Shown here piece by piece: positions 17,804 through 25,886 of a stretch of 64,000 nt of DNA. The translations under genes and the position numbers were made by a program. Source of the DNA: Fervidicoccaceae archaeon (lineage in GTDB: Archaea > Thermoproteota > Thermoprotei_A > Sulfolobales > Fervidicoccaceae); contig JAVYOA010000002.1 in NCBI GenBank assembly GCA_038734945.1, positions 358,014-422,013 on the forward strand, written 5' to 3'. How positions within the stretch are numbered: the stretch's first letter is position 1; every line of letters begins with the position of its first letter. A model generated the notes under the pieces. The model was not told where the DNA came from, did not search any database, and saw nothing but the letters and a program-made list of their open reading frames with translations.

Positions 17804-18538
17804 ATGAGGCTTCAATTTTCCGATGCTTCACTTTGGAGAGAGGTGTTGGTTGGAGCAAGCAAACTAGTTAAAGAAATAACTGTGGTGCCTGAAGATTCGG
17901 GAGTAAGGTTAAGGTCACTCGATCCGAGCCACGTAGTTCTCGTGGACATCTTTTTTCCAAGGGAATCCATGGAAGAATATGAGTCTGGCAGCGAGGCATT
18001 TGGAATAGATTTGGAGGAGTTTGCTGAGATCATCAGAAGAGCTAGAAAAGATGATGCCCTCACGATGGAGCTGAAGGAGAATAGGCTGAGAACGGTTTTC
18101 AGTGGAAAGCTGAGGAGGGAGTTCATTGAGCCCACCATTGAAGCATCATTCAAAGATCTTCCTGAACCAAAGATAGATCTGAAGGCTGAAGTGAGGATTC
18201 TTCCTGAAGCACTGAAGAATGCTCTTGAGGATATAGAAATGATGGGAGATAGTGTGACCTTTGAGGCCAGTGAAGATTCTTTTAGAATATTGAGCGAGAG
18301 CGAAGTAGGAACTGCCTCGGTAGTTCTCACCAAGGATGGAGGAGAAATTATATCAATCCAGGCCGAGGAGGTTCAGAAAGCTACATATGGGATCGAATAC
18401 TTCTCGGAGCTTCTCGGTCAGATAAAGAGAGCTGAAGTAGCCATATTGAGCTTCTCAAATGATATGCCCGCAAAGCTCGTCCTAGAGCTTCCTCAGAGAG
18501 CAAGGTTGGTAACGTTTGTCGCACCAAGAACTACCTAG
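17804..18538 (+). CDS. pcn: DNA sliding clamp PCNA
   Basis: A 244-residue PCNA. Both clamp repeats are present: residues 1-120 with VRLRSLDPSHVVLVDIFFP, and 125-244 ending in PAKLVLELPQRARLVTFVAPRT, the partner-binding C-terminus. Crenarchaeotes usually have two or three PCNA paralogues forming heterotrimers; only one is here. The 3' end overlaps the primase small subunit gene by 23 nt, coupling clamp and primase expression. Confidence 0.95.
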   Translation: MRLQFSDASLWREVLVGASKLVKEITVVPEDSGVRLRSLDPSHVVLVDIFFPRESMEEYESGSEAFGIDLEEFAEIIRRARKDDALTMELKENRLRTVFSGKLRREFIEPTIEASFKDLPEPKIDLKAEVRILPEALKNALEDIEMMGDSVTFEASEDSFRILSESEVGTASVVLTKDGGEIISIQAEEVQKATYGIEYFSELLGQIKRAEVAILSFSNDMPAKLVLELPQRARLVTFVAPRTT

Positions 18539-19658
18539 AGAGAGAGCTCTAGAGTGGATAAGAAGAGAGCTCATAGAGTACTATACTGCAGCAGAGCTTG
18601 AGCTGCCTGAGAATCTTTCCTCAAGAGAGTTTGCTTTCCAACCTCTAACGTCTCAATTCTATGTGAGACACTTATCATTCAAATCTGCTGATGAGCTGAG
18701 AAAGTTCATCTTGAAGAATCCTCCCATGCATCTCTATTATTCATCGGCTGTTTATCTCTTTCCAGAGATCAAGGAAATGGAGAAGAAAGGTTATGTTGGA
18801 AGCGAACTTCTGTTCGACATTGATGTTGACGAGATCTCAGGGTGCAATCCCATGGAGCAGCTTCATGTATGTCTCAACTGTGGACATTTAATGTATGGAA
18901 GCAAGATAAAGAGATGCATGAAGTGCAACAGCTCAAAAGTTGTTGAGGTTTCCCCGGTTTCAGAAGACTGCATAAGAAAGGGAGCAAGAATGGCTGCTGA
19001 GCTGACGAGAGTCTTGAGGAGAGATCTTGGCTTTGATCGTGTTGACATATATTTTTCCGGTAACAGGGGATTTCATGTTAGGCCCAATTGTGATGAAGAA
19101 TGCATGAAGCTCACCAGCGATGAGAGGAGAGAAATAGTAGATTACTTGAAAGGGACAGGTCTGGATCTCGAGGCTATTCTGGGACCTCTCAAGGATAATT
19201 TGCTGGTTCCCTCTCCAAGGGATCCTGGATGGAGGGGGAGAATAGGCAGAGCTATCTATGAGAGGCTTGGCCTAAGAGAGGATGATTCTATAACATGGGG
19301 AGAGGCGAAGAAGCGGCTTAAAATTGAGAGAGCTGAAGAAGCTATATTGCTGGCATCAATTGACATAGATGAGAAGGTAACGATAGATGTTCATAGGCTC
19401 ATCAGGATCCCTGGTTCCATTAATGGCAAACTAGGACTGCCCGTTGTAAAGCTTGGAGAGGCTGAGCTGAAGGATTTCACTATACGATGCGAGCTCTCTC
19501 CATTTAAAGTTAAGGTTCCTATCAAAATGCGGGTAAGTATCATCGAAAAAACAATAATGGGTATAAAGGTAAGTGCTAATAAAGGTGAATTGCTGGAAGT
19601 TCCTGGCTGCCTAGCATTTCCATTTCTGGTGAAGGGAATAGCAGAGTTGGGTGAGTAG
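18516..19658 (+). CDS. priS: DNA primase small (catalytic) subunit PriS
   Basis: A 380-residue PriS. The catalytic aspartates are in LLFDIDVDE, the zinc-binding knuckle is CLNCG-CMKC about 25 residues later, and the primer-binding SGNRGFHVR and the catalytic His in VHRLIRIPGSINGK are all intact. It synthesises primers together with PriL, which is not in the window. It begins at TTG within the pcn 3' end and is a little longer than usual. An unknown gene overlaps its 3' end. Confidence 0.94.
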   Translation: MSHQELPRERALEWIRRELIEYYTAAELELPENLSSREFAFQPLTSQFYVRHLSFKSADELRKFILKNPPMHLYYSSAVYLFPEIKEMEKKGYVGSELLFDIDVDEISGCNPMEQLHVCLNCGHLMYGSKIKRCMKCNSSKVVEVSPVSEDCIRKGARMAAELTRVLRRDLGFDRVDIYFSGNRGFHVRPNCDEECMKLTSDERREIVDYLKGTGLDLEAILGPLKDNLLVPSPRDPGWRGRIGRAIYERLGLREDDSITWGEAKKRLKIERAEEAILLASIDIDEKVTIDVHRLIRIPGSINGKLGLPVVKLGEAELKDFTIRCELSPFKVKVPIKMRVSIIEKTIMGIKVSANKGELLEVPGCLAFPFLVKGIAELGE

Positions 19659-20061
19659 GGTGGATGAAGAGCTCTCAGCTGAGCTAACAAGGGCAGCAAC
19701 AAGAGGCACTATTGATCTGCATTTATTAAGAAAGAAGCTGTTGCTTGAGATCTCTGAGCTTTGCTATCAGGACGGCAGGATCAGGCTGATTGAGCGGTTT
19801 GAAGATGTATGCAGGGAAGCTGCAAAGAGGGGAGAAAAGATTGTCAAGATCATATATGCCATTCAGAAAAGGAGCGGGGCTGGGGAATATACTCCTCTCA
19901 ACGTAGCTGTTCAGCAATCGGAGGGCAAGACAGTTGCGTGGATGTACAGATATGAGAATGATGCCTTCGAGATCTTCACCTCTCCACCGGATAGAGCTGA
20001 ACACCTTGCTTATCTTGGAGCTGCCGAATGGCTGAAGATATTCAAGTTCACTCATGACTGA
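19651..20061 (+). CDS. Unrecognised protein coupled to priS
   Basis: A 136-residue protein that I do not recognise. The N-terminal half is helical and charged. The C-terminal half has YTPLNVAVQQSEGKTVAWMYRYENDAFEIFTSPPDRAEHLAYLGAAEWLKIF, an alpha/beta pattern with an Asp-Arg-Ala-Glu-His pocket-like segment. GTG start overlaps the priS stop by 8 nt, so expression is tied to the primase. Its size recalls the crenarchaeal accessory primase subunit PriX, but no sequence motif supports that. Confidence 0.6.
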   Translation: MSRVDEELSAELTRAATRGTIDLHLLRKKLLLEISELCYQDGRIRLIERFEDVCREAAKRGEKIVKIIYAIQKRSGAGEYTPLNVAVQQSEGKTVAWMYRYENDAFEIFTSPPDRAEHLAYLGAAEWLKIFKFTHD

Positions 20062-20097
20062 GAACAGCAGCTACATTGTTCAAAGTCGAGAAATATC

Positions 20098-20106
20098 TAT
20101 TTAAAC
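20098..20106 (+). promoter_or_regulatory. TATA box for L44e operon
   Basis: TATTTAAAC preceded by CGAGAAAT, a purine-rich BRE-like stretch, about 80 nt before the L44e start. It would start transcription near 20130, between the priS cluster and the ribosomal protein genes. Confidence 0.5.
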
Positions 20107-20181
20107 CCTCTTGAGCAACAGAAGAGAGAGATTAACTGCCAACAAACTGGATATCAATAGCTAGTTGTGAGGGAAAGGAAG

Positions 20182-20466
20182 TTGAAGGTTCCAAAGCAAA
20201 TAAGAACGTACTGTCCAAGGTGCAGGAAGCACACAGTGCACTCTGTAATGCTCTACAAAGGAGGGAAGAGAAGGAAGCTTGCAATTGGAGAGAGAAGGTA
20301 TAGAAGGAAGCAGGAGGGCTATGGCTCAAAGAGAAGGCCAGAGCAAAAGAGATTTGCTAAAACAACGAAAAAGCAAGTTCTTAAGCTCAAGTGCTCTGAG
20401 TGTGGATATATAACACACAGAAGGGGAATCAGGCTAAAGAAGCTCGAAATAACGGAGGTGGCCTGA
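20182..20466 (+). CDS. Ribosomal protein L44e
   Basis: A 94-residue L44e with the zinc motifs CPRC near its start and CSECG near residue 74. TTG 20182 is preferred: it gives the family N-terminus MKVPKQIRTYCP and has GAGGG 8 nt upstream. GTG 20167 would add five residues. The gene is followed without a gap by S27e, then aIF2alpha and Nop10, a conserved archaeal order. Confidence 0.94.
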   Translation: MKVPKQIRTYCPRCRKHTVHSVMLYKGGKRRKLAIGERRYRRKQEGYGSKRRPEQKRFAKTTKKQVLKLKCSECGYITHRRGIRLKKLEITEVA

Positions 20467-20667
20467 ATGCCGAAGAAGAACAAAATACCTATACCGGAGC
20501 CTAGGACTAAATTCATATTGATAAGATGTCCGAGCTGCGGGAATGAGCAGGTTGTCTTCTCCCATGCCACGTTCCCTGTTAGGTGCCTCATTTGTGGAAG
20601 CCAGCTTGTCAGGCCTACAGGAGGAAGGGCCATGCTCCAGGCCCAGTTCATAAAAATTGTAGGTTAG
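20467..20667 (+). CDS. Ribosomal protein S27e
   Basis: A 66-residue S27e with one zinc ribbon: CPSCG and CLICG. The ATG immediately follows the L44e stop. The conserved TFPVRCLICG and GGRAMLQA segments are present. It is followed by a 43-nt spacer and the aIF2alpha gene. Confidence 0.95.
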   Translation: MPKKNKIPIPEPRTKFILIRCPSCGNEQVVFSHATFPVRCLICGSQLVRPTGGRAMLQAQFIKIVG

Positions 20668-20694
20668 GAGGATTATTTTTCAAATATATTATGC

Positions 20695-20700
20695 AGGAGG
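20695..20700 (+). promoter_or_regulatory. Ribosome-binding site for aIF2alpha (decides the ACG start)
   Basis: AGGAGG at 20695-20700, a full anti-SD match 10 nt before ACG 20711. Three ATG codons around it (20691, 20701, 20704) open only mini-frames of 7 to 8 codons that stop at TAA 20715 or TAG 20722, overlapping the proposed start in other frames. An AAATATATTA element just upstream (20682-20691) could instead be a TATA box. Confidence 0.6.
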
Positions 20701-20710
20701 ATGATGGAGA

Positions 20711-21505
20711 ACGGTAAGGTCTAGGAAAGATTTTCCAGAAGCAAATGAGCTGGTGGTGGCAACAGTCAAGGAAATTTTCGATTATGGAGCCTATGTTGAG
20801 CTCGATGAATATAAGAACATGAGGGCCTACCTGCCTTGGAGCGAGGTTGCTTCGAAGTGGGTGAAAGATGTTAAGGATGTTATTAGGCCAGGTGAGAAGA
20901 TAGTCGCCAAGGTAATACGGGTCAACAGACAGAAGGGGCAGGTCGATGTCAGTTTAAAGAGAGTTTACGATACCGAGAAGAAGAAGAAAATGCAGTGGTA
21001 CAAGAGAAATCAAAGAGCGGAGAAGGTCCTTCAGCTAGCAGCACAGAGAATTGGAAAGAGTCTAGATGATGCGTACAAGGAAGCTGGATGGCCACTTGAG
21101 GATTACTATGGAGAGATTTATTCTGGTTTGGAAGCTGCTGTCATGAGCGGGCCTGAGGCATTGAGGATCCCTGGAGTAAAGGAGGAGTGGATCATCCCAC
21201 TTCATGAGGAAGCAGTAAAGCACATACAAATAAAGCAAGTAAAGCTAGTTGGAACAGTTACCCTGAGATCGCTTGAGCCAGATGGCATTGAGAGGATAAA
21301 AGATGTTCTAATGAAGCTGAAGAGCTCGGTGGGAGATGATGTGAAGATAAATGTCTACACTGTAGGTGCTCCTAGGTACAGAGTTGAGCTGATCACGACT
21401 GATTATAAGGTTGGCGAGAGGGCCCTGGAAAAGTCAGTTCATGAAGCAGAGAAAGAAGCTCAGAGGAAAAGGGTTGAGATGATCTTCACAAGGGAAAAAG
21501 CATGA
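20711..21505 (+). CDS. Translation initiation factor 2 subunit alpha (aIF2alpha), apparent ACG start
   Basis: A 264-residue aIF2alpha, which with beta and gamma carries initiator tRNA to the ribosome. It has an N-terminal S1 domain (AYLPWSEVASKWVKDVKDV), a central helical domain, and a C-terminal alpha/beta domain (INVYTVGAPRYRVEL). The conserved N-terminus VRSRKDFPEANELVVATVK is encoded upstream of the first standard start (GTG 20753), which would delete S1 strand 1. No ATG, GTG or TTG exists in frame before that; ACG 20711 aligns with the family initiator Met and has AGGAGG 10 nt upstream. An ATG-to-ACG sequence error is the alternative. It overlaps nop10 by 4 nt. Confidence 0.88.
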   Translation, partial: TVRSRKDFPEANELVVATVKEIFDYGAYVELDEYKNMRAYLPWSEVASKWVKDVKDVIRPGEKIVAKVIRVNRQKGQVDVSLKRVYDTEKKKKMQWYKRNQRAEKVLQLAAQRIGKSLDDAYKEAGWPLEDYYGEIYSGLEAAVMSGPEALRIPGVKEEWIIPLHEEAVKHIQIKQVKLVGTVTLRSLEPDGIERIKDVLMKLKSSVGDDVKINVYTVGAPRYRVELITTDYKVGERALEKSVHEAEKEAQRKRVEMIFTREKA

Positions 21506-21684
21506 GGTGGCTGTTGAGAAAGTGCAGGAGCTGCGGAAGGTACACCCTTGAGCAGAGCAAATGCCCATATTGCGGAGGGGAGCTCCTAGTTCCTCATCCT
21601 CCCAGATTTTCTCCTGAGGATAAATATGTTAAGTATAGAGTCCTGGCGAAATCTACCACGGAACGCTCTTCAGCTTCAGCTTGA
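21502..21684 (+). CDS. nop10: H/ACA RNP protein Nop10
   Basis: A 60-residue Nop10, the small zinc-ribbon partner of Cbf5 in pseudouridylation particles. Two zinc pairs, CRSCG and CPYCGG, are followed by the conserved PHPPRFSPEDKYVKYR. The ATG overlaps the aIF2alpha stop by 4 nt (ATGA). The 3' end overlaps the convergent carS gene by 32 nt, so transcripts from both strands are complementary at their ends. Confidence 0.93.
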   Translation: MRWLLRKCRSCGRYTLEQSKCPYCGGELLVPHPPRFSPEDKYVKYRVLAKSTTERSSASA

Positions 21685-22174
21685 ATGCTATATAGTTTGT
21701 TAAAACATGAAGCAGAGGGATAAGTATTAGCCCTAGAACAAAGCTCTCTAAGGACGGGTGAAGGCAGCCTCTGCAAAGAAGAATGGCAAGCGTTGAGCCT
21801 AGGTAGAAGTCCAGTTGATCAGCAATAGGTAGCATCCCTCCTCTTTCAATCCCCATTCTCCGCTTGAAAAAGGACTTAATTATATCGCCCAATATTGCAC
21901 CAACTGATGAGACTATTCCTGTAGTTGCAACTTCGGATATACTCCCAGAATAAAGCCCTAGCAGTGCCGCAGTTATTCCTCCTGCTGCTATTCCACCAAA
22001 CATCCCCTCGAAGCTCTTCCCATCCCCAAGGATCCTCCTTCCATCTCTCCATTTTTTCCCTCTGTCTATTGGGTGAGTCTTGACTATCTTTGAGATCACT
22101 ACAGGTGATCCATTAGCAACCATTGGAGGAAGGTATATGAGAAAGAACTCTGCTAGTATTCGCATGAAATCCAC
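21653..22174 (-). CDS. carS: CDP-archaeol synthase CarS
   Basis: A 173-residue membrane enzyme that transfers CMP from CTP to unsaturated archaeol phosphate (archaeal lipid synthesis). N-terminal LIYLPPMVANGSPV, then DRGKKWRDGRRILGDGKSFEG and GDIIKSFFKRRMGIERG, are the conserved catalytic and metal-binding motifs; about five transmembrane helices are seen. It overlaps the upstream RadA-like gene by 22 nt and nop10 by 32 nt. It links to the mevalonate and tetraether genes elsewhere in the window. Confidence 0.92.
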   Translation of the reverse strand: MDFMRILAEFFLIYLPPMVANGSPVVISKIVKTHPIDRGKKWRDGRRILGDGKSFEGMFGGIAAGGITAALLGLYSGSISEVATTGIVSSVGAILGDIIKSFFKRRMGIERGGMLPIADQLDFYLGSTLAILLCRGCLHPSLESFVLGLILIPLLHVLTNYIAFKLKLKSVPW

Positions 22175-22755
22175 TCAAATCCACCCCTTTGAATGCTATA
22201 AGTGCCGAAAAATTTTCCGTTTATTTCGGCACTTCCCTCCATCTTCCATCCAACCCTGGAAAATCTCACCATGGAGGTTGAATAATGCTTCAGGGCCTCC
22301 TCACCACTTGGAGCTTCTCCTGTTAAGCTTACTTGAGCCGTTGCAAGAACCATTGCTTTTTCAGAGATTATCCGCAGCAGAGAGCAAATGAATGAGAATG
22401 CCCTGAATGCTGATTCTATATTATACGAGGCAGAGACCCTGAATATGCTGTTTATACTATCAATAATGAGGAGTTCCTTCGAGCCCCACACCTTTATTAT
22501 GTCATGCATTATTCCCCATTCGTCCCAGTCATCCGAGAACTCGACCTCCGGTGGAACCCCTATCTGCAGTGCTCTCTCATATGTTGGGCTTCCTTCAGTG
22601 TTAACATAGAGGCTTTTCCTTTTGAGGTTCTTCGCTAGGGTCAGAGAGAAGGAGGTTTTTCCGACCCCAGCCTCCCCGTAGAGAACTGCGAAGCCCTTTT
22701 CTTCCGGAAATATTTTCTGCTTTAGGGCCTCCCAGCAAGACGGCTGTTCGCTCAT
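22153..22755 (-). CDS. RadA/RecA paralogue (RadB/RadC-like ATPase)
   Basis: A 200-residue single RecA core domain with Walker A GEAGVGKTS at 27-35 and Walker B ELLIIDSI. There is no N-terminal helix-hairpin-helix domain, so it is not RadA itself. Crenarchaeal RadA paralogues of this kind are linked to homologous repair and act with RadA. The end overlaps carS by 22 nt. It is divergent from the RuvX-like gene through a 65-nt promoter region (CTATTATAACC). Confidence 0.82.
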   Translation of the reverse strand: MSEQPSCWEALKQKIFPEEKGFAVLYGEAGVGKTSFSLTLAKNLKRKSLYVNTEGSPTYERALQIGVPPEVEFSDDWDEWGIMHDIIKVWGSKELLIIDSINSIFRVSASYNIESAFRAFSFICSLLRIISEKAMVLATAQVSLTGEAPSGEEALKHYSTSMVRFSRVGWKMEGSAEINGKFFGTYSIQRGGFEWISCEY

Positions 22756-22820
22756 GGTTTTGATCTCTTCCTATCTGATTTAGCTGAAACTATTATAACC
22801 TTAATTTTGTCCTGTTATAT

Positions 22821-23426
22821 ATGAGAGACATGTTGCTTCGGAGAAAAGTAGTTCTGGCAGTAGTTGATCCCAGGAAGTTCTACCTGCTAGCTGAAGGCAT
22901 GAGAAGTTTGGGAATCAATTTCTCCATACCAGAAGCCCTTCCATTTGTTTGCTCTGAAGAAGAGCTTGTTCTTCTTGATGAAGATAGAGAAGATATGGCA
23001 ACAGGAGACTGCGAAAAGGTGCTAGTTAAGAGTACAGAAAAAAATTTCATAATGTCTCTGCTTCCTAGGGTTTCTGGAAAAAGGGCTTTTGATGAGTTGG
23101 CTGTTGGAGTTGATCTTGGTCTGAACTCAGCATATGTTGTCTATGGTGATGGGCTTCTGCTGCTGAAGGGAAAAGTTGCTATTGAGAAGCTGAGCAGGAC
23201 CCTGAAAGAGATCTCCATGATTCCTCATGAAAGAATGATTGTATGGATTGGAAGCTGGACAGGCGGGGAGGAAATGTGGAATGTTGTGGGAGAGATACTA
23301 GAGCTGGGTGGAATATCAATAGAGATTGTAGATGAGTATGGTACTAGCAGAAATTCTCTTGAGAGGGAGAAAGACCCAGATCTTAGAGCAGCAAAATTGA
23401 TTCTCAAGAGGGGTAGAGGGAAGTGA
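22821..23426 (+). CDS. YqgF/RuvX-like RNase H-fold protein
   Basis: A 201-residue protein, not a named family member. The C-terminal two thirds show an RNase H-fold triad as in YqgF/RuvX: Asp in AVGVDLGLNSAYVVY, Glu in IEIVDEYGTSRNS and Asp in DPDLRAAKLIL. The arrangement of the last two motifs matches YqgF (DE..TS, then D..AA..IL). The first 85 residues are an extra domain. It might cleave RNA or branched DNA, but this is inference. The stop overlaps the Clp1 start by 4 nt, so the two genes are coupled. Confidence 0.65.
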   Translation: MRDMLLRRKVVLAVVDPRKFYLLAEGMRSLGINFSIPEALPFVCSEEELVLLDEDREDMATGDCEKVLVKSTEKNFIMSLLPRVSGKRAFDELAVGVDLGLNSAYVVYGDGLLLLKGKVAIEKLSRTLKEISMIPHERMIVWIGSWTGGEEMWNVVGEILELGGISIEIVDEYGTSRNSLEREKDPDLRAAKLILKRGRGK

Positions 23427-24667
23427 AGATAGCTGCAGAAAAAAATGGAGAATATTATTGGATAAAAGGTCCAGCCAGCATAAGCATCGAAGAGGGGAAA
23501 GTGGAAATAAATGGAGCTGTTTTCAATCAGGGAGAAAAGATCATAGTGCATTCGAATAGAAGCTACACATTTTTACTGCATGGAGGGTCTTCTGCTGAGG
23601 TTCTAGGCGGAGCGGAATTCGAAATTGATAGTGCAAGCAGAGAGGACATTATAGTTTATGAGAACTGGAAGAAAAAAGCGAGTGAGCTAATGGATTTGTG
23701 CAAGAAGGGAGAGTGCAGAGTTGTAGTTATTGGTGAAGTAGACAGTGGGAAAACATCATTTGCAACTATGATAGCCAATACGTTTTTACTCAATGGAAAG
23801 ATTCCGATTCTCATAGATGCTGATCTTGGTCAGAACACTCTTGGTCTTCCTGGATTCATCGCCATGGGAAAATTTAATGAGAAGAGCATATGGCCCAGAG
23901 AGCTAGGATGGGATTTCATAGCATTTTTGGGAAGGCTGTCTCCAAGAGGAGTTGAGAGCGAGCTGATTCTCCAAATAAAGAGAATGTCTGAGAAGGTAAT
24001 AGGGCATCCTCTGATAATAGATACGGATGGATGGATCTCTGGAAGCGAGGGAGAATCGTATAAATATAGGCTAATAAGCAATCTCTCCCCTACTATTGTT
24101 ATAGCTGTTGGGGAGATAAGCAACACGCTCGAGTCTCTGATTTCTGGAGAAGCTGAGATAGTGAAGGTTGGTTCACCTCCTAGGAGAGCTCGGAGAGATA
24201 GGGAGGAAAGGAGGCTAGTGAAGGGAGAGAAGATCCTGAAGTTTCTCTCCAATGCCTCCAAAAGAATCATTGATCTGAGGAATACACCCCTCTTCTTTGA
24301 AACCAAAATGATCAATCGCAGTTTTGCTGCATTGGAAAGTAAAGCTGAAGATGGAGAGAGCGATACAGTATTGGAGGGGGTGAGGGGAAAAGCCGATCTG
24401 GAAGGGAGAATATGTGCTTTAATAGGAAAGGGTGGGTGGGTTAGAGGAATAGGTATTATCGAGGGACTCAGGAGATGGGAGCTGCTCGTGAGAACAAACT
24501 ATTTCGAGGACATAAAGATAGTCCAGATAGGTTATATAAAGCTCGCGGGGAATACATTAATCGAGTTTCCACTTTGGGGTGGAGAAGTTGCCAGGAGAGC
24601 TGAGGTTGGAAGAGGCATTTACAAGGATCGGAGAAAGGTACGAGGAGAGGGAAAGGGCTTTCAATGA
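23423..24667 (+). CDS. Clp1/Grc3-type polynucleotide 5'-kinase
   Basis: A 414-residue Clp1-family RNA/DNA kinase that phosphorylates 5'-OH ends. The N-terminal beta domain (1-90) is followed by the kinase domain with Walker A GEVDSGKTS near 104-112, DADLGQNTLGLPGF (Walker A' with the lid), and IDTDGWISG (Walker B region). A C-terminal domain follows. It is coupled by 4 nt to the RuvX-like gene. Its 3' end overlaps the UbiD-like gene by 62 to 89 nt, depending on that start. Confidence 0.9.
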   Translation: MKIAAEKNGEYYWIKGPASISIEEGKVEINGAVFNQGEKIIVHSNRSYTFLLHGGSSAEVLGGAEFEIDSASREDIIVYENWKKKASELMDLCKKGECRVVVIGEVDSGKTSFATMIANTFLLNGKIPILIDADLGQNTLGLPGFIAMGKFNEKSIWPRELGWDFIAFLGRLSPRGVESELILQIKRMSEKVIGHPLIIDTDGWISGSEGESYKYRLISNLSPTIVIAVGEISNTLESLISGEAEIVKVGSPPRRARRDREERRLVKGEKILKFLSNASKRIIDLRNTPLFFETKMINRSFAALESKAEDGESDTVLEGVRGKADLEGRICALIGKGGWVRGIGIIEGLRRWELLVRTNYFEDIKIVQIGYIKLAGNTLIEFPLWGGEVARRAEVGRGIYKDRRKVRGEGKGFQ

Positions 24668-25883
24668 GGAATATGAAATAGCTCTTATAATCAAGAGAGA
24701 GCAGGGGAAGAGAGCTGTTCTCTTGAGAGGCAAGCGCAGCCTACCTCTCATAGTATCGAATTTATTCGAAACTAGAGAGAAGATGCTCAGGCTCCTCGGT
24801 CTTTCGACAATGGAGGATCTCTATGAGAAGACCACTATGAGAACTATGGAAGAGGAAAAAGCCTTCATCTTCGAGAGACTGGAAGATCACTATGAAAAGA
24901 TAAATGTGGGATTCGATTCTCTGGGAGCTCTCAAGTACTATGAGAAGGATGGGGGATTCTACTACACTTCCTCAATAATAGTTGTGAAAACTGGAAAGAA
25001 TCACAACGCGAGCATACATAGAATAATGGTTCTAGATTCAAGGAGGGCTGTTGCTAGGATAGTTCCCAGGCATCTCTTCAAAGTATATGAGGAGAACAGA
25101 AAGAGGGGGGAGAACACAGCAATAACTATCCTTTTAGGCTCACATCCGATTGTAGAGCTGACAGCTTCCATCTCCCCTCCATTTGATGAGTTTGAGTTCA
25201 CTCTCATACCAAACTTCGTAGGAAGGAAGATCTCGGTTGTGAGAAGCCCGATTCATGGTAATCCAGTTCCTCTGGGAACATCCTTCATCATTGAGGCAGA
25301 AATAACCCAAGAGCAGATAGATGAGGGGCCGTTCGTTGACATAATGGGGACATATGATAGGGTAAGGAAGCAGCCTCTCATCGAGATAAAGGAGATATGG
25401 GCACTGAGAAATGGAGAGCTGTATAGCCATGCTATACTGCCAGGAGGAGGAGAGCATCAGCTCCTCATGGGAATAACAAAGGAAGCACAGATTTGGAAGT
25501 CTGTTAGCTCCGTTGTTCCCAAGGTCCACAAAGTTAGGCTCACTCCGGGAGGCGGTGGATGGCTTCATGCTGTCGTATCGATTGAGAAAAATCATGATGA
25601 TGATGGAAAGAACGCAATACTTGCGGCCCTTGGAGCCCATCCAAGCCTGAAGCATGTAGTAGTGGTGGATAGTGATATTGATCCAGATGATCCATTTCAA
25701 GTTGAGTGGGCAATAGCAACTAGATTCCAAGCAGATAAGGATCTTGTATTGATAAGAAAGGCGAGGGGTTCAACGCTGGACCCAAGCGCCGAGGATGGCT
25801 CCACTTCAAAGATGGGATTAGATGCTACAAAGCCGGTTTCATCCCCAATTAGATTTGAGAGGGCAAAAATTCCTGGTGAGTAA
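24606..25883 (+). CDS. UbiD-family decarboxylase, likely trans-anhydromevalonate 5-phosphate decarboxylase
   Basis: A UbiD-family prenyl-FMN-dependent decarboxylase of 425 residues. The segment GKNHNASIHRIMVLDSRRAVARIVPRHL and the downstream EWAIATRFQADKDLVLI are family signatures. Because phosphomevalonate dehydratase subunits follow directly, the substrate is most likely trans-anhydromevalonate 5-phosphate, giving isopentenyl phosphate (the archaeal modified mevalonate pathway). TTG 24606 with AGGAG 8 nt upstream is preferred to GTG 24579, which would enlarge the overlap with clp1. UbiX, which makes the cofactor, is not in the window. Confidence 0.87.
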   Translation: MEEAFTRIGERYEERERAFNEEYEIALIIKREQGKRAVLLRGKRSLPLIVSNLFETREKMLRLLGLSTMEDLYEKTTMRTMEEEKAFIFERLEDHYEKINVGFDSLGALKYYEKDGGFYYTSSIIVVKTGKNHNASIHRIMVLDSRRAVARIVPRHLFKVYEENRKRGENTAITILLGSHPIVELTASISPPFDEFEFTLIPNFVGRKISVVRSPIHGNPVPLGTSFIIEAEITQEQIDEGPFVDIMGTYDRVRKQPLIEIKEIWALRNGELYSHAILPGGGEHQLLMGITKEAQIWKSVSSVVPKVHKVRLTPGGGGWLHAVVSIEKNHDDDGKNAILAALGAHPSLKHVVVVDSDIDPDDPFQVEWAIATRFQADKDLVLIRKARGSTLDPSAEDGSTSKMGLDATKPVSSPIRFERAKIPGE

Positions 25884-25886
25884 GAC

